Of a stretch of 40,612 nt of DNA, positions 24,065 through 33,768 are shown in pieces (the stretch's first letter is position 1; every line of letters begins with the position of its first letter). The stretch is from Chloroflexota bacterium (GTDB taxonomy: Bacteria > Chloroflexota > UBA6077 > FW602-bin22 > CADDYW01), in NCBI GenBank assembly GCA_902810745.1, contig CADDYW010000034.1, positions 1 through 40,612 on the forward strand. Direction: 5' to 3'. Both the position numbers and the translations under genes were made by a program. The notes under the pieces were generated by a model. It was given only the letters and a program-made list of their open reading frames with translations. It did no database searches and was not told where the DNA came from.

Positions 24065-24805
24065 TCATCGTCGGAAGCCGAGGCCACGCTCGCGTAGGCT
24101 CACGTAGCGCGGTTTGCCCCGCCCGACGATCACGTGGTCGAGCACCTCGATATCCAGAAGCTTGCCGGCCTCGACAATAGCCTGGGTCACGCGAATATCC
24201 TCGGGCGATGGTGTCGGGTCTCCAGATGGGTGGTTATGCGCGATGGCAATCGCCGCACAGTTCTCCCGGATCGCTGCTTTGAAGACCTCGGCGACCCGGA
24301 CGGTCGACTGGTTCAAGCTTCCGGTATAGAGCGTCCGAACTGCGATAACGCGGTTCTTCGTATCGAGAAGAAAGATCCGAAGCTGCTCCTGCTCGAGCAC
24401 GCTCATCTCCAGCTCGACCAGCCGGACCAGATCCTCGGGCGACCTGACGGGCTCTCGCGCTGCTGTCTCTTCGCGTAGCAGGCGTCGTCCAATCTCGAGC
24501 GCTGCCTTGAGCTGTGCCGCCTTGGCTGGTCCCAGGCCGTGGCGCTGGGCTAGCTCCTGCGGTGAAGCGCGAGCCAATCCGCCGAGGCCCGAGTACTCGT
24601 GCAAGAGATCCCGCGCGAGGTCGGTCACCATCATCCCGGAAACGCCGGTTCGCAAGAGAATCGCCAGTAGCTCGGCATTCGAAAGTGCCTCCGCGCCACG
24701 TTCAAGCAGGCGTTCTCGTGGCCGTTCGGAAGGATCGAGATCTTTGAGTGTCGGCTTCGTGTCGGTACTGCGATCGGTCTCTGCGATGGCGCGGCGTTCC
24801 TTCAT
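24065..24805 (-). CDS. radC: RadC family protein (JAB/MPN+ domain)
   Basis: The 246-residue protein has an N-terminal helix-hairpin-helix-like region (about 40-100: [26 protein letters not shown]). A JAMM/MPN+ metalloprotease-like domain follows with the motif [14 protein letters not shown] (H190, H192, S200, D203). The zinc site is therefore intact. Despite the name, a role in recombination repair is not firmly established; the family is linked to DNA-related processes. It lies 52 bases after the LarA-like gene on the same strand. Confidence 0.93.
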   Translation of the reverse strand: MKERRAIAETDRSTDTKPTLKDLDPSERPRERLLERGAEALSNAELLAILLRTGVSGMMVTDLARDLLHEYSGLGGLARASPQELAQRHGLGPAKAAQLKAALEIGRRLLREETAAREPVRSPEDLVRLVELEMSVLEQEQLRIFLLDTKNRVIAVRTLYTGSLNQSTVRVAEVFKAAIRENCAAIAIAHNHPSGDPTPSPEDIRVTQAIVEAGKLLDIEVLDHVIVGRGKPRYVSLRERGLGFRR

Positions 24806-24857
24806 CCCGATTCCATCCCCCTGACGCCGCGCGGCTCCCCGGCGGCACGGGAGGATT

Positions 24858-26150
24858 CTACCGAAAGACCGTCCTGGCCTGCAATCGCTGGCGCGGAAAG
24901 GTGGTCGTGGCGTCGCGGAGAACGAGCACGCGCGGTTCGTGGCCGATCAGAGTGCGCGCCTGCTCGAACGCTTCTCGAGGCGAGGTGGTGGCGTGGATCC
25001 CGAGACAGGCGGCATCCTGAGGGGAGACGTGATGGCTGGCGAGGAAGCAGGATCCGAGACTCTCGAGCGAACGGCCGACCATTGCCAGGAAGGCTGCCCC
25101 GATCACATCGGTGATGGTGCCGACGGAGAGGTCTCGTTCGAGGTCAGCGAGTGGGCTGACGCGGTGGCGTAGCACCTGGGGATGGTTCGGCGCGACCCCT
25201 TCAGGGCATTCGGCGACAAGAATTACCGCCCCTCCTGGACGAACCACCAGACTGGCACCATACAGGGCCCTTGCAGCCTGCAGGAGGTCCGCGCTGTCAG
25301 ATCGCGCGTCGGCGATCACGACCTCGCCCTGACTCGGAGGATCGATTCCGTACACCTGGAAGGCGGTCATCGCGCTCGCACGGTAGGCCGCAACCGGATC
25401 ACCGGCGAGGATCTCCGCGACGTCCCCTCGGCCATCGAGAACGACGTGAACCACGAAGGCCAGTCGGGTGAGACGACCGATCTGTTCCACGGTTTGGCGC
25501 ACTGGGTTCGACGCGCGTCCGAGAATGTCGCGGGTGGGATAGAGGGCGGCCAGCCAGCTGATGTCGCGGGTGCTGTGGGTATCTCCGAAGCATCCGGGAT
25601 CGACGATCTCGTATCCGCCAGTGAAGCCGGTGACACGATCGGGGACAACGTGGCGGACGCCGACGACGACATCAGCTTCGGCGAGGCGCCGGTTGACGAT
25701 CACCGGGTAGCCGTCGGCGGTATCTCCGATTGTCGCGAGCTCGGACCAGTGGCGCCAGTCGTGCTGAGCCACCGCATACTCCTGCAGAGTTCGATCGCCC
25801 AGCGTCTGTCGGAGCTCGGTCTCGGTCATCTGCCGCCGCGAGGCGGTGGCGACAAGGATCTCGATGTCGCGGTGTGCGACGCCCGCACTCTGAATCGCAG
25901 CCAGGAGCACGGGGAGAATCCGCGCGGTAGGGGTCGGCGCGGTGTGGTCCTCAACGACGACCAGCACGCGCATCCCCGGGCGAAGGAGTACCGAGAGCGG
26001 CTCGGTACCCACGGGGCGCGCCAGTGCAACGGCAAGCTGGTCCTCGAGTGGCTGTGCAGTCGCGAGCACGCCTGGTCCGCACACACCCACCAGGCTCGAT
26101 TCCGGCACCTGAACCGCTTCGAACGAGGAATCTGGAAACGTGATCTCCAT
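24858..26150 (-). CDS. LarA-like protein (DUF2088 fold) lacking nickel-pincer residues
   Basis: The 430-residue protein has the LarA domain order. [24 protein letters not shown] (about 60-83) corresponds to the LarA D.tRptP block, and [17 protein letters not shown] to ilvAtGtHRp. [12 protein letters not shown] (175-186) corresponds to GYSGGRKavlPG. In Lactiplantibacillus plantarum LarA (numbering from memory), Lys184 carries the nickel-pincer cofactor and His108, His174 and His200 complete the site. Here the Lys aligns with E181, the His of GTHR is Arg, and the 174 position is Asp. It is therefore probably not a lactate racemase, and may be a cofactor-free or differently loaded relative. Its own ATG has GGGAGG upstream. 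Confidence 0.72.
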   Translation of the reverse strand: MEITFPDSSFEAVQVPESSLVGVCGPGVLATAQPLEDQLAVALARPVGTEPLSVLLRPGMRVLVVVEDHTAPTPTARILPVLLAAIQSAGVAHRDIEILVATASRRQMTETELRQTLGDRTLQEYAVAQHDWRHWSELATIGDTADGYPVIVNRRLAEADVVVGVRHVVPDRVTGFTGGYEIVDPGCFGDTHSTRDISWLAALYPTRDILGRASNPVRQTVEQIGRLTRLAFVVHVVLDGRGDVAEILAGDPVAAYRASAMTAFQVYGIDPPSQGEVVIADARSDSADLLQAARALYGASLVVRPGGAVILVAECPEGVAPNHPQVLRHRVSPLADLERDLSVGTITDVIGAAFLAMVGRSLESLGSCFLASHHVSPQDAACLGIHATTSPREAFEQARTLIGHEPRVLVLRDATTTFPRQRLQARTVFR

Positions 26151-26410
26151 CCATCCTCCCGTCGGGAGCGAGGCTCTGGAGCAAATCGCGGACCGGCTTG
26201 ACCACGTCTGACGATGTCCTTACACTTATGGTCTGTCGACAGCACAGTGGAGGATACGTCCCTCGCGTCGGGGGCGGCCCGACGTCTTCGGGCGGGGGTA
26301 TCCCGGAGCGCAGCCGGGGGCCAGTATCAGACGGAATCTGATGCCGGATCCTCACCTCCGGTAGTTGCCCGAATACGCTTGTGCACGAGCGTATCCAGTA
26401 GACGTGCCGG

Positions 26411-27697
26411 GTGGAGGGCGCTTCGGCCCGGGTGGGAGGAACCACGTCAATCACCGCGGCGATCATCGGCAGCTTCCTCGTTCGCCTGGGCGGTGCGGCG
26501 ACCGGGGTCATGCTCGGCTTACTCCTCTCCACGATGTCGCGGCGCGGAATCCCCAACTCGTCGGCGATGGTCGTGTCCTTGCTCACGGCCGCCTTCTATT
26601 TTTCGGAGCTGGTCGGGGCGCCAATCGCTGGGATTTTGATCGACCGACGTGGCCTGCGTCCCTTGCTCTTCGCTGGTCCAGCGCTCGGGGTTATCGCCAC
26701 GATCCTTATGGGTGTTCCGACGAAGCTCAGTCTGTTGACTGCCAGCCGGCTGCTGCAAGGTTTGACGACCGCCTGCACGGTGCCCGCGGCACTTGCCTAC
26801 CTGAGCGGTGCGACCGAGGAAAGGATTGGCGGGCGCGGGCGCATCATGGGGTTTTTCGAGGCTAGCTCGATTGGTGGACTCGCGGTTGGGTACGCCGTCG
26901 GCGGATTTCTCTGGGATCGGTTGCACCACGAAGCCTTCTGGGATCTGATTCTCGTCTATGGCGTCGCGGCAGGTCTTTTTGTGCTCGTCCAGGTGGACCG
27001 TGGCCGGCCAGCCAAGCGCCCACCGTCAGCGACGTGGGAGGCGCTCCGTCACACCGGTGACCTGGTGCCTTCCTGGCTCGCGTTGAGCGCGGCGATTGGC
27101 ATCTGGTTCGGCCAGGCCGCGTACCAGCTTTCCGGAGCCCACCCCCGTCCGCACCAGCTTTTGACGGCTGGCCTTTCCGGCAGCACGATTGGTATCATCT
27201 TCGGTCTGTACACGTTACTCTTCGCGACCGGGACCATCGGCTGGGGATGGGCGATCGGTCGCCTTTCGGTCGAGAAGGGGATGCGCATTGGAACCCTTGG
27301 CGTGCTGGCTGCCTCGGCATCCCTCCTTGGAATCAATCATACCGAGGATGTCTCGGGGCTCTGGTTCATCGTGCTGCTGGGACTGGGCATTGTATCGCTA
27401 GCCGCGGAGACTGCGTTCACCCCGGCCGCGCTAACCCTCTTGGCAACGCGGTCGGATACGGTTCCGCAGGGACGGGGTGCGGTTATGGGAGTTTATTCGA
27501 TGCTGCTCGGGGCGGGCCAGCTCGTCGGCGCGACGATCGGCGGCATCTTCGCGGTGCGCTGGGGAGTGGATGGCCTGATCGCGGCCACGGCCCTGCTGGG
27601 CGTCATCGCCTTCCTGACGCTTCCCCGACCGCCGCAGTCGGCACGTGTCCACGGCGAGAGGCCAGATTGGCAGACCGAACGACGGGCGCTATCGTAG
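26411..27697 (+). CDS. Major facilitator superfamily transporter
   Basis: The 428-residue protein has about twelve hydrophobic helices in two halves, with a loop containing basic residues in the middle (near 195-215). The MFS motif A pattern is seen as GILIDRRGLRPLL between helices 2 and 3, with a related VEKGMR loop in the second half. It is a secondary transporter of the inner membrane, likely proton-driven, with unknown substrate. The GTG start at 26411 is the best available, but the ribosome site is poor; GTG 26432 is an alternative. It converges on the cupin gene with one base between the stops. Confidence 0.88.
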   Translation: MEGASARVGGTTSITAAIIGSFLVRLGGAATGVMLGLLLSTMSRRGIPNSSAMVVSLLTAAFYFSELVGAPIAGILIDRRGLRPLLFAGPALGVIATILMGVPTKLSLLTASRLLQGLTTACTVPAALAYLSGATEERIGGRGRIMGFFEASSIGGLAVGYAVGGFLWDRLHHEAFWDLILVYGVAAGLFVLVQVDRGRPAKRPPSATWEALRHTGDLVPSWLALSAAIGIWFGQAAYQLSGAHPRPHQLLTAGLSGSTIGIIFGLYTLLFATGTIGWGWAIGRLSVEKGMRIGTLGVLAASASLLGINHTEDVSGLWFIVLLGLGIVSLAAETAFTPAALTLLATRSDTVPQGRGAVMGVYSMLLGAGQLVGATIGGIFAVRWGVDGLIAATALLGVIAFLTLPRPPQSARVHGERPDWQTERRALS

Positions 27698-27698
27698 C

Positions 27699-28028
27699 CT
27701 ATTTGTACTCTTCGCGCACTGGCGAGAAGATGTCGATGGCGATGCTATCCTCGAGTGCACGGCAGGCGTGAGGCACGTTCCCTGGAATCACATAGGCATC
27801 GCCAGCCCGCAGTACCGCGACGCGATCCCCAATCGTAAACTCGAGCGCCCCTCTCGCCACGTAACCGATCTGCTCGTGCGGGTGGGAGTGCAACGGCACG
27901 ATGCCACCTGCGGTGAAAGTTACCTCCGAGAGCAGCGTCCTCTCTCCCCAGCCGAGGGTTTTGCGAGACGACCCCTCGGCGATTGGAGTCGGAGCGACCT
28001 CGGAACCGCGTGTCGTCTTCGGATCCAT
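27699..28028 (-). CDS. Cupin-domain protein translationally coupled to clpX
   Basis: The 109-residue single cupin has the metal-binding motif 1 with H47, H49, H51 and Q53 (LHSHPHEQIG) and motif 2 with H87 (PGNVPHAC). It is a small cytosolic barrel that could be an enzyme or a sensor. Its ATG overlaps the TGA of clpX by one base (TGATG), so it should be translated by ribosomes finishing ClpX. An in-frame extension upstream inside clpX is rejected. The coupling hints at a role linked to proteostasis, but no function is known. Confidence 0.85.
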   Translation of the reverse strand: MDPKTTRGSEVAPTPIAEGSSRKTLGWGERTLLSEVTFTAGGIVPLHSHPHEQIGYVARGALEFTIGDRVAVLRAGDAYVIPGNVPHACRALEDSIAIDIFSPVREEYK

Positions 28029-29314
28029 CAGGCCGACCGTCCTTGAATGTGAATATCTTCGACCGGGCGACCCGCGTGGTTCAGGAGAATCGGGCTGCGC
28101 CGGCTGCGGATCGTCTCGGCGTTGATCACGCACTTCTTGACGTCGCTACGCGAGGGAATCTCGTACATCACATCGAGCAGGACGTCTTCGATCACCGTGC
28201 GAAGTCCCCGTGCGCCGGTCTTGAGCTTCAGTGCCTCCTCGGCCGCCGCTTCGAGCGCATCCGAGGTGAGCGTGAGCTCGACCTTATCGAGCGCCAGGAA
28301 CTTCTGATACTGCTTGATGATCGCATTCTTGGGCTCGGTCAGGATCTTCATCAGTGCCTCCTTATTGAGCGGATCCACGCTGACGACGACCGGCAGACGC
28401 CCGATGAACTCGGGGATCAGTCCGTACTTCAGGAGGTCGTCGGCGATCACCTGCTGGAGCAGCGCCGCCGTCTCGGCGGTGGGGTGGCCGGAGTGATCGG
28501 CCTTGAAACCGAGAGTCCGCTTGCCACCCACGCGATCGCCGACGATCTTGTCGAGCCCTTCGAATGCTCCACCACAGATGAAGAGAATGTTGGTCGTGTT
28601 GATCTGGATGAAGTCCTGATGCGGATGCTTGCGGCCTCCCTGGGGTGGGACGTTGGCGATCGTACCCTCGAGGATTTTCAGGAGCGCCTGCTGGACGCCC
28701 TCTCCGGAGACATCGCGGGTGATCGACGGGTTATCGCTCTTTCGGGCAATCTTGTCGATCTCGTCGATATACACGATCCCCCGCTCGGCGCGCGAGAGGT
28801 CGAAGTCTGCAGCCTGGATCAGGCGAAGAAGGATATTCTCGACGTCCTCTCCGACGTAGCCGGCTTCGGTGAGGGCCGTGGCATCGGCGATGCAGAACGG
28901 GACGTCGAGGATCCGCGCCAGGGTTTGCGCGAGCAGTGTCTTACCGCAGCCCGTTGGGCCAATCAGAAGGATGTTGGATTTTTGCAGCTCGACGTCATCG
29001 ATCTGCATGCCCGCGTTGATGCGTTTGTAATGGTTGTAGACGGCGACGGCCAGAACCTTCTTGGCGCGCTCCTGTCCGACGACGTACTGCTCCAGGAGCT
29101 CGACAATTCGGCGCGGCGTTGGCACCTTGGTCATCGGCGCCTGATTTCGACCCTGAGGAGCCTGCTCCTCGTCGATAATCTCGCGGCACAGCTCGACGCA
29201 TTCGTCGCAGATGTAAACCGATCCAGGGCCGGCGATCAGCCGGCGAACGCTCTCCTGCCCCTTCCCGCAGAACGAGCAATGATACTGCCCGCGGGGTCCC
29301 TTGGTCGTCGCCAT
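28028..29314 (-). CDS. clpX: ATP-dependent Clp protease ATP-binding subunit ClpX
   Basis: The 428-residue unfoldase has the N-terminal zinc-binding domain (C13, C16, C36, C39), Walker A GPTGCGKT (119-126), pore loop GYVGED (152-157), Walker B VYIDEID (181-187) and the RKH loop. The ClpP-docking IGF loop is LGF (268-270). It unfolds substrates and feeds them into ClpP. The order tig-clpP-clpX on one strand is classic. The gap to clpP is 113 bases. The ATG has AGAGGGGA very close upstream. Confidence 0.98.
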   Translation of the reverse strand: MATTKGPRGQYHCSFCGKGQESVRRLIAGPGSVYICDECVELCREIIDEEQAPQGRNQAPMTKVPTPRRIVELLEQYVVGQERAKKVLAVAVYNHYKRINAGMQIDDVELQKSNILLIGPTGCGKTLLAQTLARILDVPFCIADATALTEAGYVGEDVENILLRLIQAADFDLSRAERGIVYIDEIDKIARKSDNPSITRDVSGEGVQQALLKILEGTIANVPPQGGRKHPHQDFIQINTTNILFICGGAFEGLDKIVGDRVGGKRTLGFKADHSGHPTAETAALLQQVIADDLLKYGLIPEFIGRLPVVVSVDPLNKEALMKILTEPKNAIIKQYQKFLALDKVELTLTSDALEAAAEEALKLKTGARGLRTVIEDVLLDVMYEIPSRSDVKKCVINAETIRSRRSPILLNHAGRPVEDIHIQGRSA

Positions 29315-29427
29315 TCCCCTCTTTTCCCTCGATGAGTAGAACTGTGCCGGCTTGCTCCGACGCGGGGGTCGCTAGCGAGCCGGCAGCTATCTGGATGTGC
29401 TTCTCGCGTCCCCGAGCTTACGTCCGG

Positions 29428-30060
29428 TCAGGCGCCAACCTTCGTAGGGGTGGACTTCGTCGATGCCAGGACCTCATCCACGATGCCATAGGCGACGGCC
29501 TGCTCGGCATTCAGGAAGAAGTCCCGATCGGTATCCCGAACGATACGCTCTTCGTCCTGTCCCGTCCGTTCGACCAGAATGCTATTGATCAGGCTACGCA
29601 GGCGCAAAATCTCCTTGGCCTGGATCTCCATGTCCGTCGCCTGACCACGCACTCCACCCAGCGGCTGGTGCATGTGCACCGTGGCATTGGGCAGAGCGAA
29701 CCGCTTCCCCTTGGCCCCAGCAGCCAAAAGGATCGTTCCAAAGCTCGCAGCCATTCCGACGCAGATCGTCGAGACCGGCGGTCGAATCAGCTGCATCGTA
29801 TCATAGATCGCCAGGCCAGCGTAGATCTCGCCACCCGGCGAGTTGATGTAGAGATTGATATCTTTCTCGGGATCTTCACGATCAAGGTAAAGCAGCTGAG
29901 CGACAATCAGATTGGCGATCTGGGCGTCGATCGGTGTACCCAGGAACACGATCCGCTCCCGCAACAGGAGCGAGTAGATGTCAAAGGCACGCTCAATCCG
30001 CCCGGTGTTCTCGATCACCATCGGAACGATGTCGCTCGGCGGCAAAATCAGATCAGCCAT
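29428..30060 (-). CDS. clpP: ATP-dependent Clp protease proteolytic subunit
   Basis: The 210-residue serine protease has the catalytic triad S106 (GMAASFG), H131 (VHMHQPLGG) and D180 ([11 protein letters not shown]). The spacing of 25 and 49 residues from Ser and His matches E. coli ClpP. A short propeptide of about 15 residues is likely. It forms the double-heptamer chamber used by ClpX. The start ATG 30060 is clear, and tig ends 50 bases upstream. Confidence 0.98.
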   Translation of the reverse strand: MADLILPPSDIVPMVIENTGRIERAFDIYSLLLRERIVFLGTPIDAQIANLIVAQLLYLDREDPEKDINLYINSPGGEIYAGLAIYDTMQLIRPPVSTICVGMAASFGTILLAAGAKGKRFALPNATVHMHQPLGGVRGQATDMEIQAKEILRLRSLINSILVERTGQDEERIVRDTDRDFFLNAEQAVAYGIVDEVLASTKSTPTKVGA

Positions 30061-30110
30061 GGCGTATTAGTCTCCTCGTTTGTACAAGCAAGGCCAGTGA
30101 TGCCGTACCG

Positions 30111-31655
30111 TTAGCTCTTCTCCGAGTCCGCCGTCGCATCCGGAACGGAAGCCGATGCACTCGCAGCGGATCCCTCGACGTCAGATTCCGCCGTCGCCGC
30201 GTGTCCTTCAGTCTCCGCCGAGGTGGGGGCCGTTGCTTCTGGCGCCGTCTGCGATGGAGCAGCTGCTGGCGCCTGCGCGGGCTCCGCAGCGGCTTCGTCG
30301 GTGGCGGCTGGCTGCTGTGCAATCTCCTCCAGACGCTCGACGGTCTTCCGGTAGACCAGACGTGCCTCGATCTGCTCGCGCTGATCGCGTGTGCTTAGAC
30401 GATCACGGATGATGTTGCGCGCGGCGCCGAACTGGTCCGCGACGGCGTTGATCTCGGCGCTGACGTCCTCCGGCTTGATCTCGATGTGCTCCTGACGCGC
30501 GACCTCGCGAAGCACCAGAGAGTTCCGCAGGCGCCGAATCGCGGACTCGCGCATGTCGGCACGGACCTGCTCCATCGTCTTGTGCGTTTCACGCAGGTAG
30601 TCATCCCAGTTTACCCGCTCACGCGCGAGCGCGGCCTTCAGGTCTTCGACCTGCGAGTCGATCTGACGCTCGATCAGGACGTCGGGAATCTCGACAGTGG
30701 AGCGACTCACGACCGCATCGACCAGCGCATCGTCGTAGGCGTCACGGGCCTCGGCTTCGAGTCGCGCCTGGATGCGCTTGCGCACGTTTTCCCGCAGCTC
30801 TTCCACAGTTTCGCCGCCACCAATCGACTTCGCGAACTCGTCGTTGAGCTCCGGAAGGTGCTTCTCCTTGACCGCGTGCACCTTGACCGTGAAGATGATC
30901 GATTGGTTGGCGAGATTAGGATCTGGAAACTCGACCGGCAGGGTCAGGCCGAAGGTCTTCTCGCTTCCAGGCGTCAGTCCAATGAGCTCTTCGTCAAAAC
31001 CCGGTGCGTATTCTGGTGATCCCTGCGGGTTGATCAGGTGCTCGTGCTCCTTGTCGTTGTACACCTCGCGACCGCCCGCCGTGTGCAGCAGCGTCTCACC
31101 GCCTGGACCAAACAGCGTTGGCACCGTTCCGACGACGCCGTGCACGTCGATCACGACGTGATCGCCAACCTGGGCACCGCGCTCGACCGGTACCCACTGG
31201 GCGCTGGCTTCCAGAAGCTCGTCGATGAAGCGGTTGACCTGCTCCGGTGTTGCCTCGACGGCGACCGGCTGCATGCGGATCGACCGGTAGTCTCCGAGCT
31301 CGACGGTAGGTGCGACCGGCACGGCGGCCTCGAAGACCAGAGGCTCTCCCGGATGGAATTCCGGCCTTTCGCTCAGGTCGGCTTCGCCGATCGGATGGAT
31401 GTCGGTCTCACGCAGCGCTTTCCGGAAGGAATCGTCGATCAGCCGTTCGATCCCCTCTTCCTGGATCGTCTGTGGTCCGCCAACGTAGCGCTCGACGAGA
31501 CTCCGCGGAGCCTTGCCCGGTCGGAAGCCAGGAATGCGAATCCGGCGACTGATGTCGCGATAGGTCCTGTCGATTGCTTCCTGCACCTGCTCCGGTGGAA
31601 TCTCGATACGCAGCAAAACTTTACTCTGAGGAATCTTCTCAGCAGTGACCTTCAC
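30111..31655 (-). CDS. tig: Trigger factor (ribosome-associated chaperone and prolyl isomerase)
   Basis: The 514-residue protein contains the N-terminal ribosome-binding domain with GFRPGKAP (the E. coli GFRxGKxP signature). A FKBP-like isomerase domain follows (about 160-245) and then the helical C-terminal chaperone domain. The GTG start at 31655 gives the normal N-terminus MKVTAEKIP and has GGAG 6 bases upstream; an in-frame GTG 33 bases earlier is rejected. An Ala/Glu/Thr/Ser-rich acidic tail of about 65 residues (450-514) extends past the usual end (E. coli protein 432 residues). It is the first gene of the tig-clpP-clpX-cupin unit. Confidence 0.97.
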   Translation of the reverse strand: MKVTAEKIPQSKVLLRIEIPPEQVQEAIDRTYRDISRRIRIPGFRPGKAPRSLVERYVGGPQTIQEEGIERLIDDSFRKALRETDIHPIGEADLSERPEFHPGEPLVFEAAVPVAPTVELGDYRSIRMQPVAVEATPEQVNRFIDELLEASAQWVPVERGAQVGDHVVIDVHGVVGTVPTLFGPGGETLLHTAGGREVYNDKEHEHLINPQGSPEYAPGFDEELIGLTPGSEKTFGLTLPVEFPDPNLANQSIIFTVKVHAVKEKHLPELNDEFAKSIGGGETVEELRENVRKRIQARLEAEARDAYDDALVDAVVSRSTVEIPDVLIERQIDSQVEDLKAALARERVNWDDYLRETHKTMEQVRADMRESAIRRLRNSLVLREVARQEHIEIKPEDVSAEINAVADQFGAARNIIRDRLSTRDQREQIEARLVYRKTVERLEEIAQQPAATDEAAAEPAQAPAAAPSQTAPEATAPTSAETEGHAATAESDVEGSAASASASVPDATADSEKS

Positions 31656-31712
31656 ACTGTTCTCCAAGGTAGCCTTCAGGGCAAGCACGGGCTATGGGTA
31701 CGACACGCGAAC

Positions 31713-31721
31713 ATTATATCA
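31713..31721 (-). promoter_or_regulatory. Extended -10 promoter of the tig-clpP-clpX operon
   Basis: On the minus strand TG-A-TATAAT (31721-31713) is a perfect extended -10. The inferred start near 31706 gives a leader of about 50 bases before the tig GTG. No good -35 lies at 17 bases. Confidence 0.7.
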
Positions 31722-31777
31722 TAGAAATGGCGCGCGCCGATGCGCGGCGGGGTGCGCATGGGCGACCCCCTCGACGC

Positions 31778-31806
31778 TGGTCAGACGATCCTTCGCGCCG
31801 TACAAT
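31778..31806 (+). promoter_or_regulatory. Candidate promoter of the acetyltransferase gene
   Basis: TGGTCA (31778-31783), 17 bases, TACAAT (31801-31806). The start near 31813 leaves about 77 bases to ATG 31890. It is divergent from the tig promoter. Confidence 0.45.
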
Positions 31807-31889
31807 ACCGCGGAGGCTGGCCAATCCGCGCTGCCCATGGCGCCGCCCGCCTGGCGCTTCGGCGCCTTCCACGAGGAGGATCTGACCGA

Positions 31890-33134
31890 ATGAGGGAGCT
31901 GGAGATTCGCCCACTCCAAGCAGACGAGATCGATCGCTTCGTCAACCTTAGCTACTACGCCTTCAGCGGTCGAACACCCGACGAGAGATCGACGGACTTC
32001 ATCCGCCGCATCACGCCCGAGCGGAACGTGCTCGTGGCGCTCGAAGACGGCGAGATCGTGTCGCAGGTGATGATCTACGAGTTTGGCGTCTGGATCGACG
32101 GCGTGCGCTATCCTACCGGCGGGCTCGCCAATGTAGCGACGGTTCCGGAGAAGGCCCGACGCGGGTACGCTCATCGCCTGCTCAGGGAGGCGCTCGCCTG
32201 GATGCGGAACGAGCTGGGGCTAAGCGTGTCGACACTCTATCCCACCGTCTATCCCCTGTACCACGGCCTCGGGTGGGCGCCGGGCGGAGACGCCGTGCGC
32301 TACAGCGGGCCGCCCGCGGCCTTTCACCCGAGTGCCCTGCTTCCCGACGATCACGGTGGCCGTATCGAGCGCCGCCTCGCCCGAGTCGAGGACGTGGAGC
32401 TCCTCGAGCCAATCTACCGGGCATTTGCCCGCTCGAGGTCTGGCTATCTGGATCGACCCCGCTGGTATTGGGAGGATAACGTTCTGCGTCTCCGTCGATC
32501 GACCCCGCCCCGCTGGCTCGCTCTCTGGTATGATGCTGAAACGCAGCTCGCGGGCTACCTACTGTATACGCTGAACGGGCGTCCGCTTGGAGATACGCCG
32601 GATGCAGAGCTGTCGGTATATGAGCTTATCTCGCTCCAACCAGAGAGCTACCGCGCCCTTCTAACGTTCCTGTCGGCGCATCATCTGTGGCGACGAATCG
32701 TGCTGGACAGTGGTCGCGACGTTCCGGTACAATCGCTCGTCCAGAATCCTCACCTCCTCGACGTTCAGGTACCCGTGTCGGGACACTTTCTCTTTCGAAT
32801 TGTCGATCTAGAGAAGGCACTGTGCAGCCGGAGCAGCGTCCCTCCCTCGCAAGCGGCCAGCCTCACGTTGCAGGTACGCGACGAGGCGGCTCCCTGGAAC
32901 AATGGCACGTGGCGGATCGGCTGGGATGCCGACCGATGGATCTGCGAGAGGGCGGAGGGACGCGCTCCGGACGCCAGCGTGGACATCGCGACGCTGTCGG
33001 CACTCTTTTGCGGATCCATCGATGTCCGGCAGGCAATGAACATCGGAGCGCTTCGAGCCACGGCCGACGCCGCTGATGGCTTACGTGCCCTGCTCACAAC
33101 GGCCTATCCGCCGTACAGCCGGGATCATTTCTGA
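31890..33134 (+). CDS. Eis-like GNAT N-acetyltransferase with SCP2-type C-terminal domain
   Basis: The 414-residue protein begins with a GNAT domain whose acetyl-CoA loop is VATVPEKARRGYAHRLL (about 82-98). A second GNAT-like half follows. The C-terminal domain (about 305-414) resembles a sterol-carrier (SCP2) fold, as in the Eis family (enhanced intracellular survival) of mycobacteria, whose members acetylate amines on aminoglycosides or proteins. The terminal carboxylate catalytic Phe of Eis is matched by the final residue Phe (RDHF). The ATG 31890 has GAGGAGG 10 bases upstream. The physiological substrate here is unknown. Confidence 0.87.
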   Translation: MRELEIRPLQADEIDRFVNLSYYAFSGRTPDERSTDFIRRITPERNVLVALEDGEIVSQVMIYEFGVWIDGVRYPTGGLANVATVPEKARRGYAHRLLREALAWMRNELGLSVSTLYPTVYPLYHGLGWAPGGDAVRYSGPPAAFHPSALLPDDHGGRIERRLARVEDVELLEPIYRAFARSRSGYLDRPRWYWEDNVLRLRRSTPPRWLALWYDAETQLAGYLLYTLNGRPLGDTPDAELSVYELISLQPESYRALLTFLSAHHLWRRIVLDSGRDVPVQSLVQNPHLLDVQVPVSGHFLFRIVDLEKALCSRSSVPPSQAASLTLQVRDEAAPWNNGTWRIGWDADRWICERAEGRAPDASVDIATLSALFCGSIDVRQAMNIGALRATADAADGLRALLTTAYPPYSRDHF

Positions 33135-33274
33135 GGCACGAGCGAGAGGGCAGCCGACTCGCCCGATTGTGGAACGACCCGCGTGATGGTGCTGCCCCGT
33201 GGTGGCTGTTGGCGAGGGCAAGCGAGGATCTGATCGAGAGCGGGAATGTGCGCGAGATCACAGGAGGTTGAGCG

Positions 33275-33763
33275 ATGAGCGAGTATCCGGCGGCGACCCA
33301 GCGAGTCGTCGCCGAACTGGCAAGACGTGGTATTGATGTCCAGATCCTCGAATCGAAGACGAGCACCCGCACGGCGGCGGAAGCAGCAGCCTCGCTCGGC
33401 ACGACGGTCGGTCAGATCGTCAAGTCGCTCGTGTTTCTGGTCGACGGAGAGCCGGTCCTGGCGCTGGTCTCCGGATCGAACCGTCTGGACACGGACAAGC
33501 TGGCACATGCCCTCGGGGGACGCGAGGTCAGTCGAGCAAACGCGGATCAGGTACGCGAGATCACTGGCTTTGCGATCGGCGGCGTCCCCCCGGTTACGAT
33601 TGGCAAAGGCTCGCTGGTGGTCTGCGACGCGGACCTCCTGCAGTACCCCGTGGTTTACGCGGCAGCGGGCACACCCAATCATAACTTCGCTATCGAGCCA
33701 CGTAAGCTGGTCGAGGTCACCGGAGCGCGGGTGATCGATCTGAAGGCTGCCAGCTCGCCGTAG
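33275..33763 (+). CDS. YbaK/EbsC-family aminoacyl-tRNA deacylase
   Basis: The 162-residue protein is a YbaK-type editing domain that hydrolyses mischarged aminoacyl-tRNA in trans, typically Cys-tRNA(Pro). The conserved Lys is K50 in VGQIVKSLVF. The substrate loop GGVPP and the closing block YAAAGTPNHNFAI (around residues 128-140) are present. AGGAGG lies 8 bases before ATG 33275. It probably belongs to one unit with the acetyltransferase 140 bases upstream, and a strong hairpin follows. Confidence 0.92.
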   Translation: MSEYPAATQRVVAELARRGIDVQILESKTSTRTAAEAAASLGTTVGQIVKSLVFLVDGEPVLALVSGSNRLDTDKLAHALGGREVSRANADQVREITGFAIGGVPPVTIGKGSLVVCDADLLQYPVVYAAAGTPNHNFAIEPRKLVEVTGARVIDLKAASSP

Positions 33764-33768
33764 GGTGT

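Noticed and set aside
27983..29335. A 450-residue plus-strand open frame across clpX
   Set aside because: It is the shadow of clpX, which has complete motifs on the minus strand.
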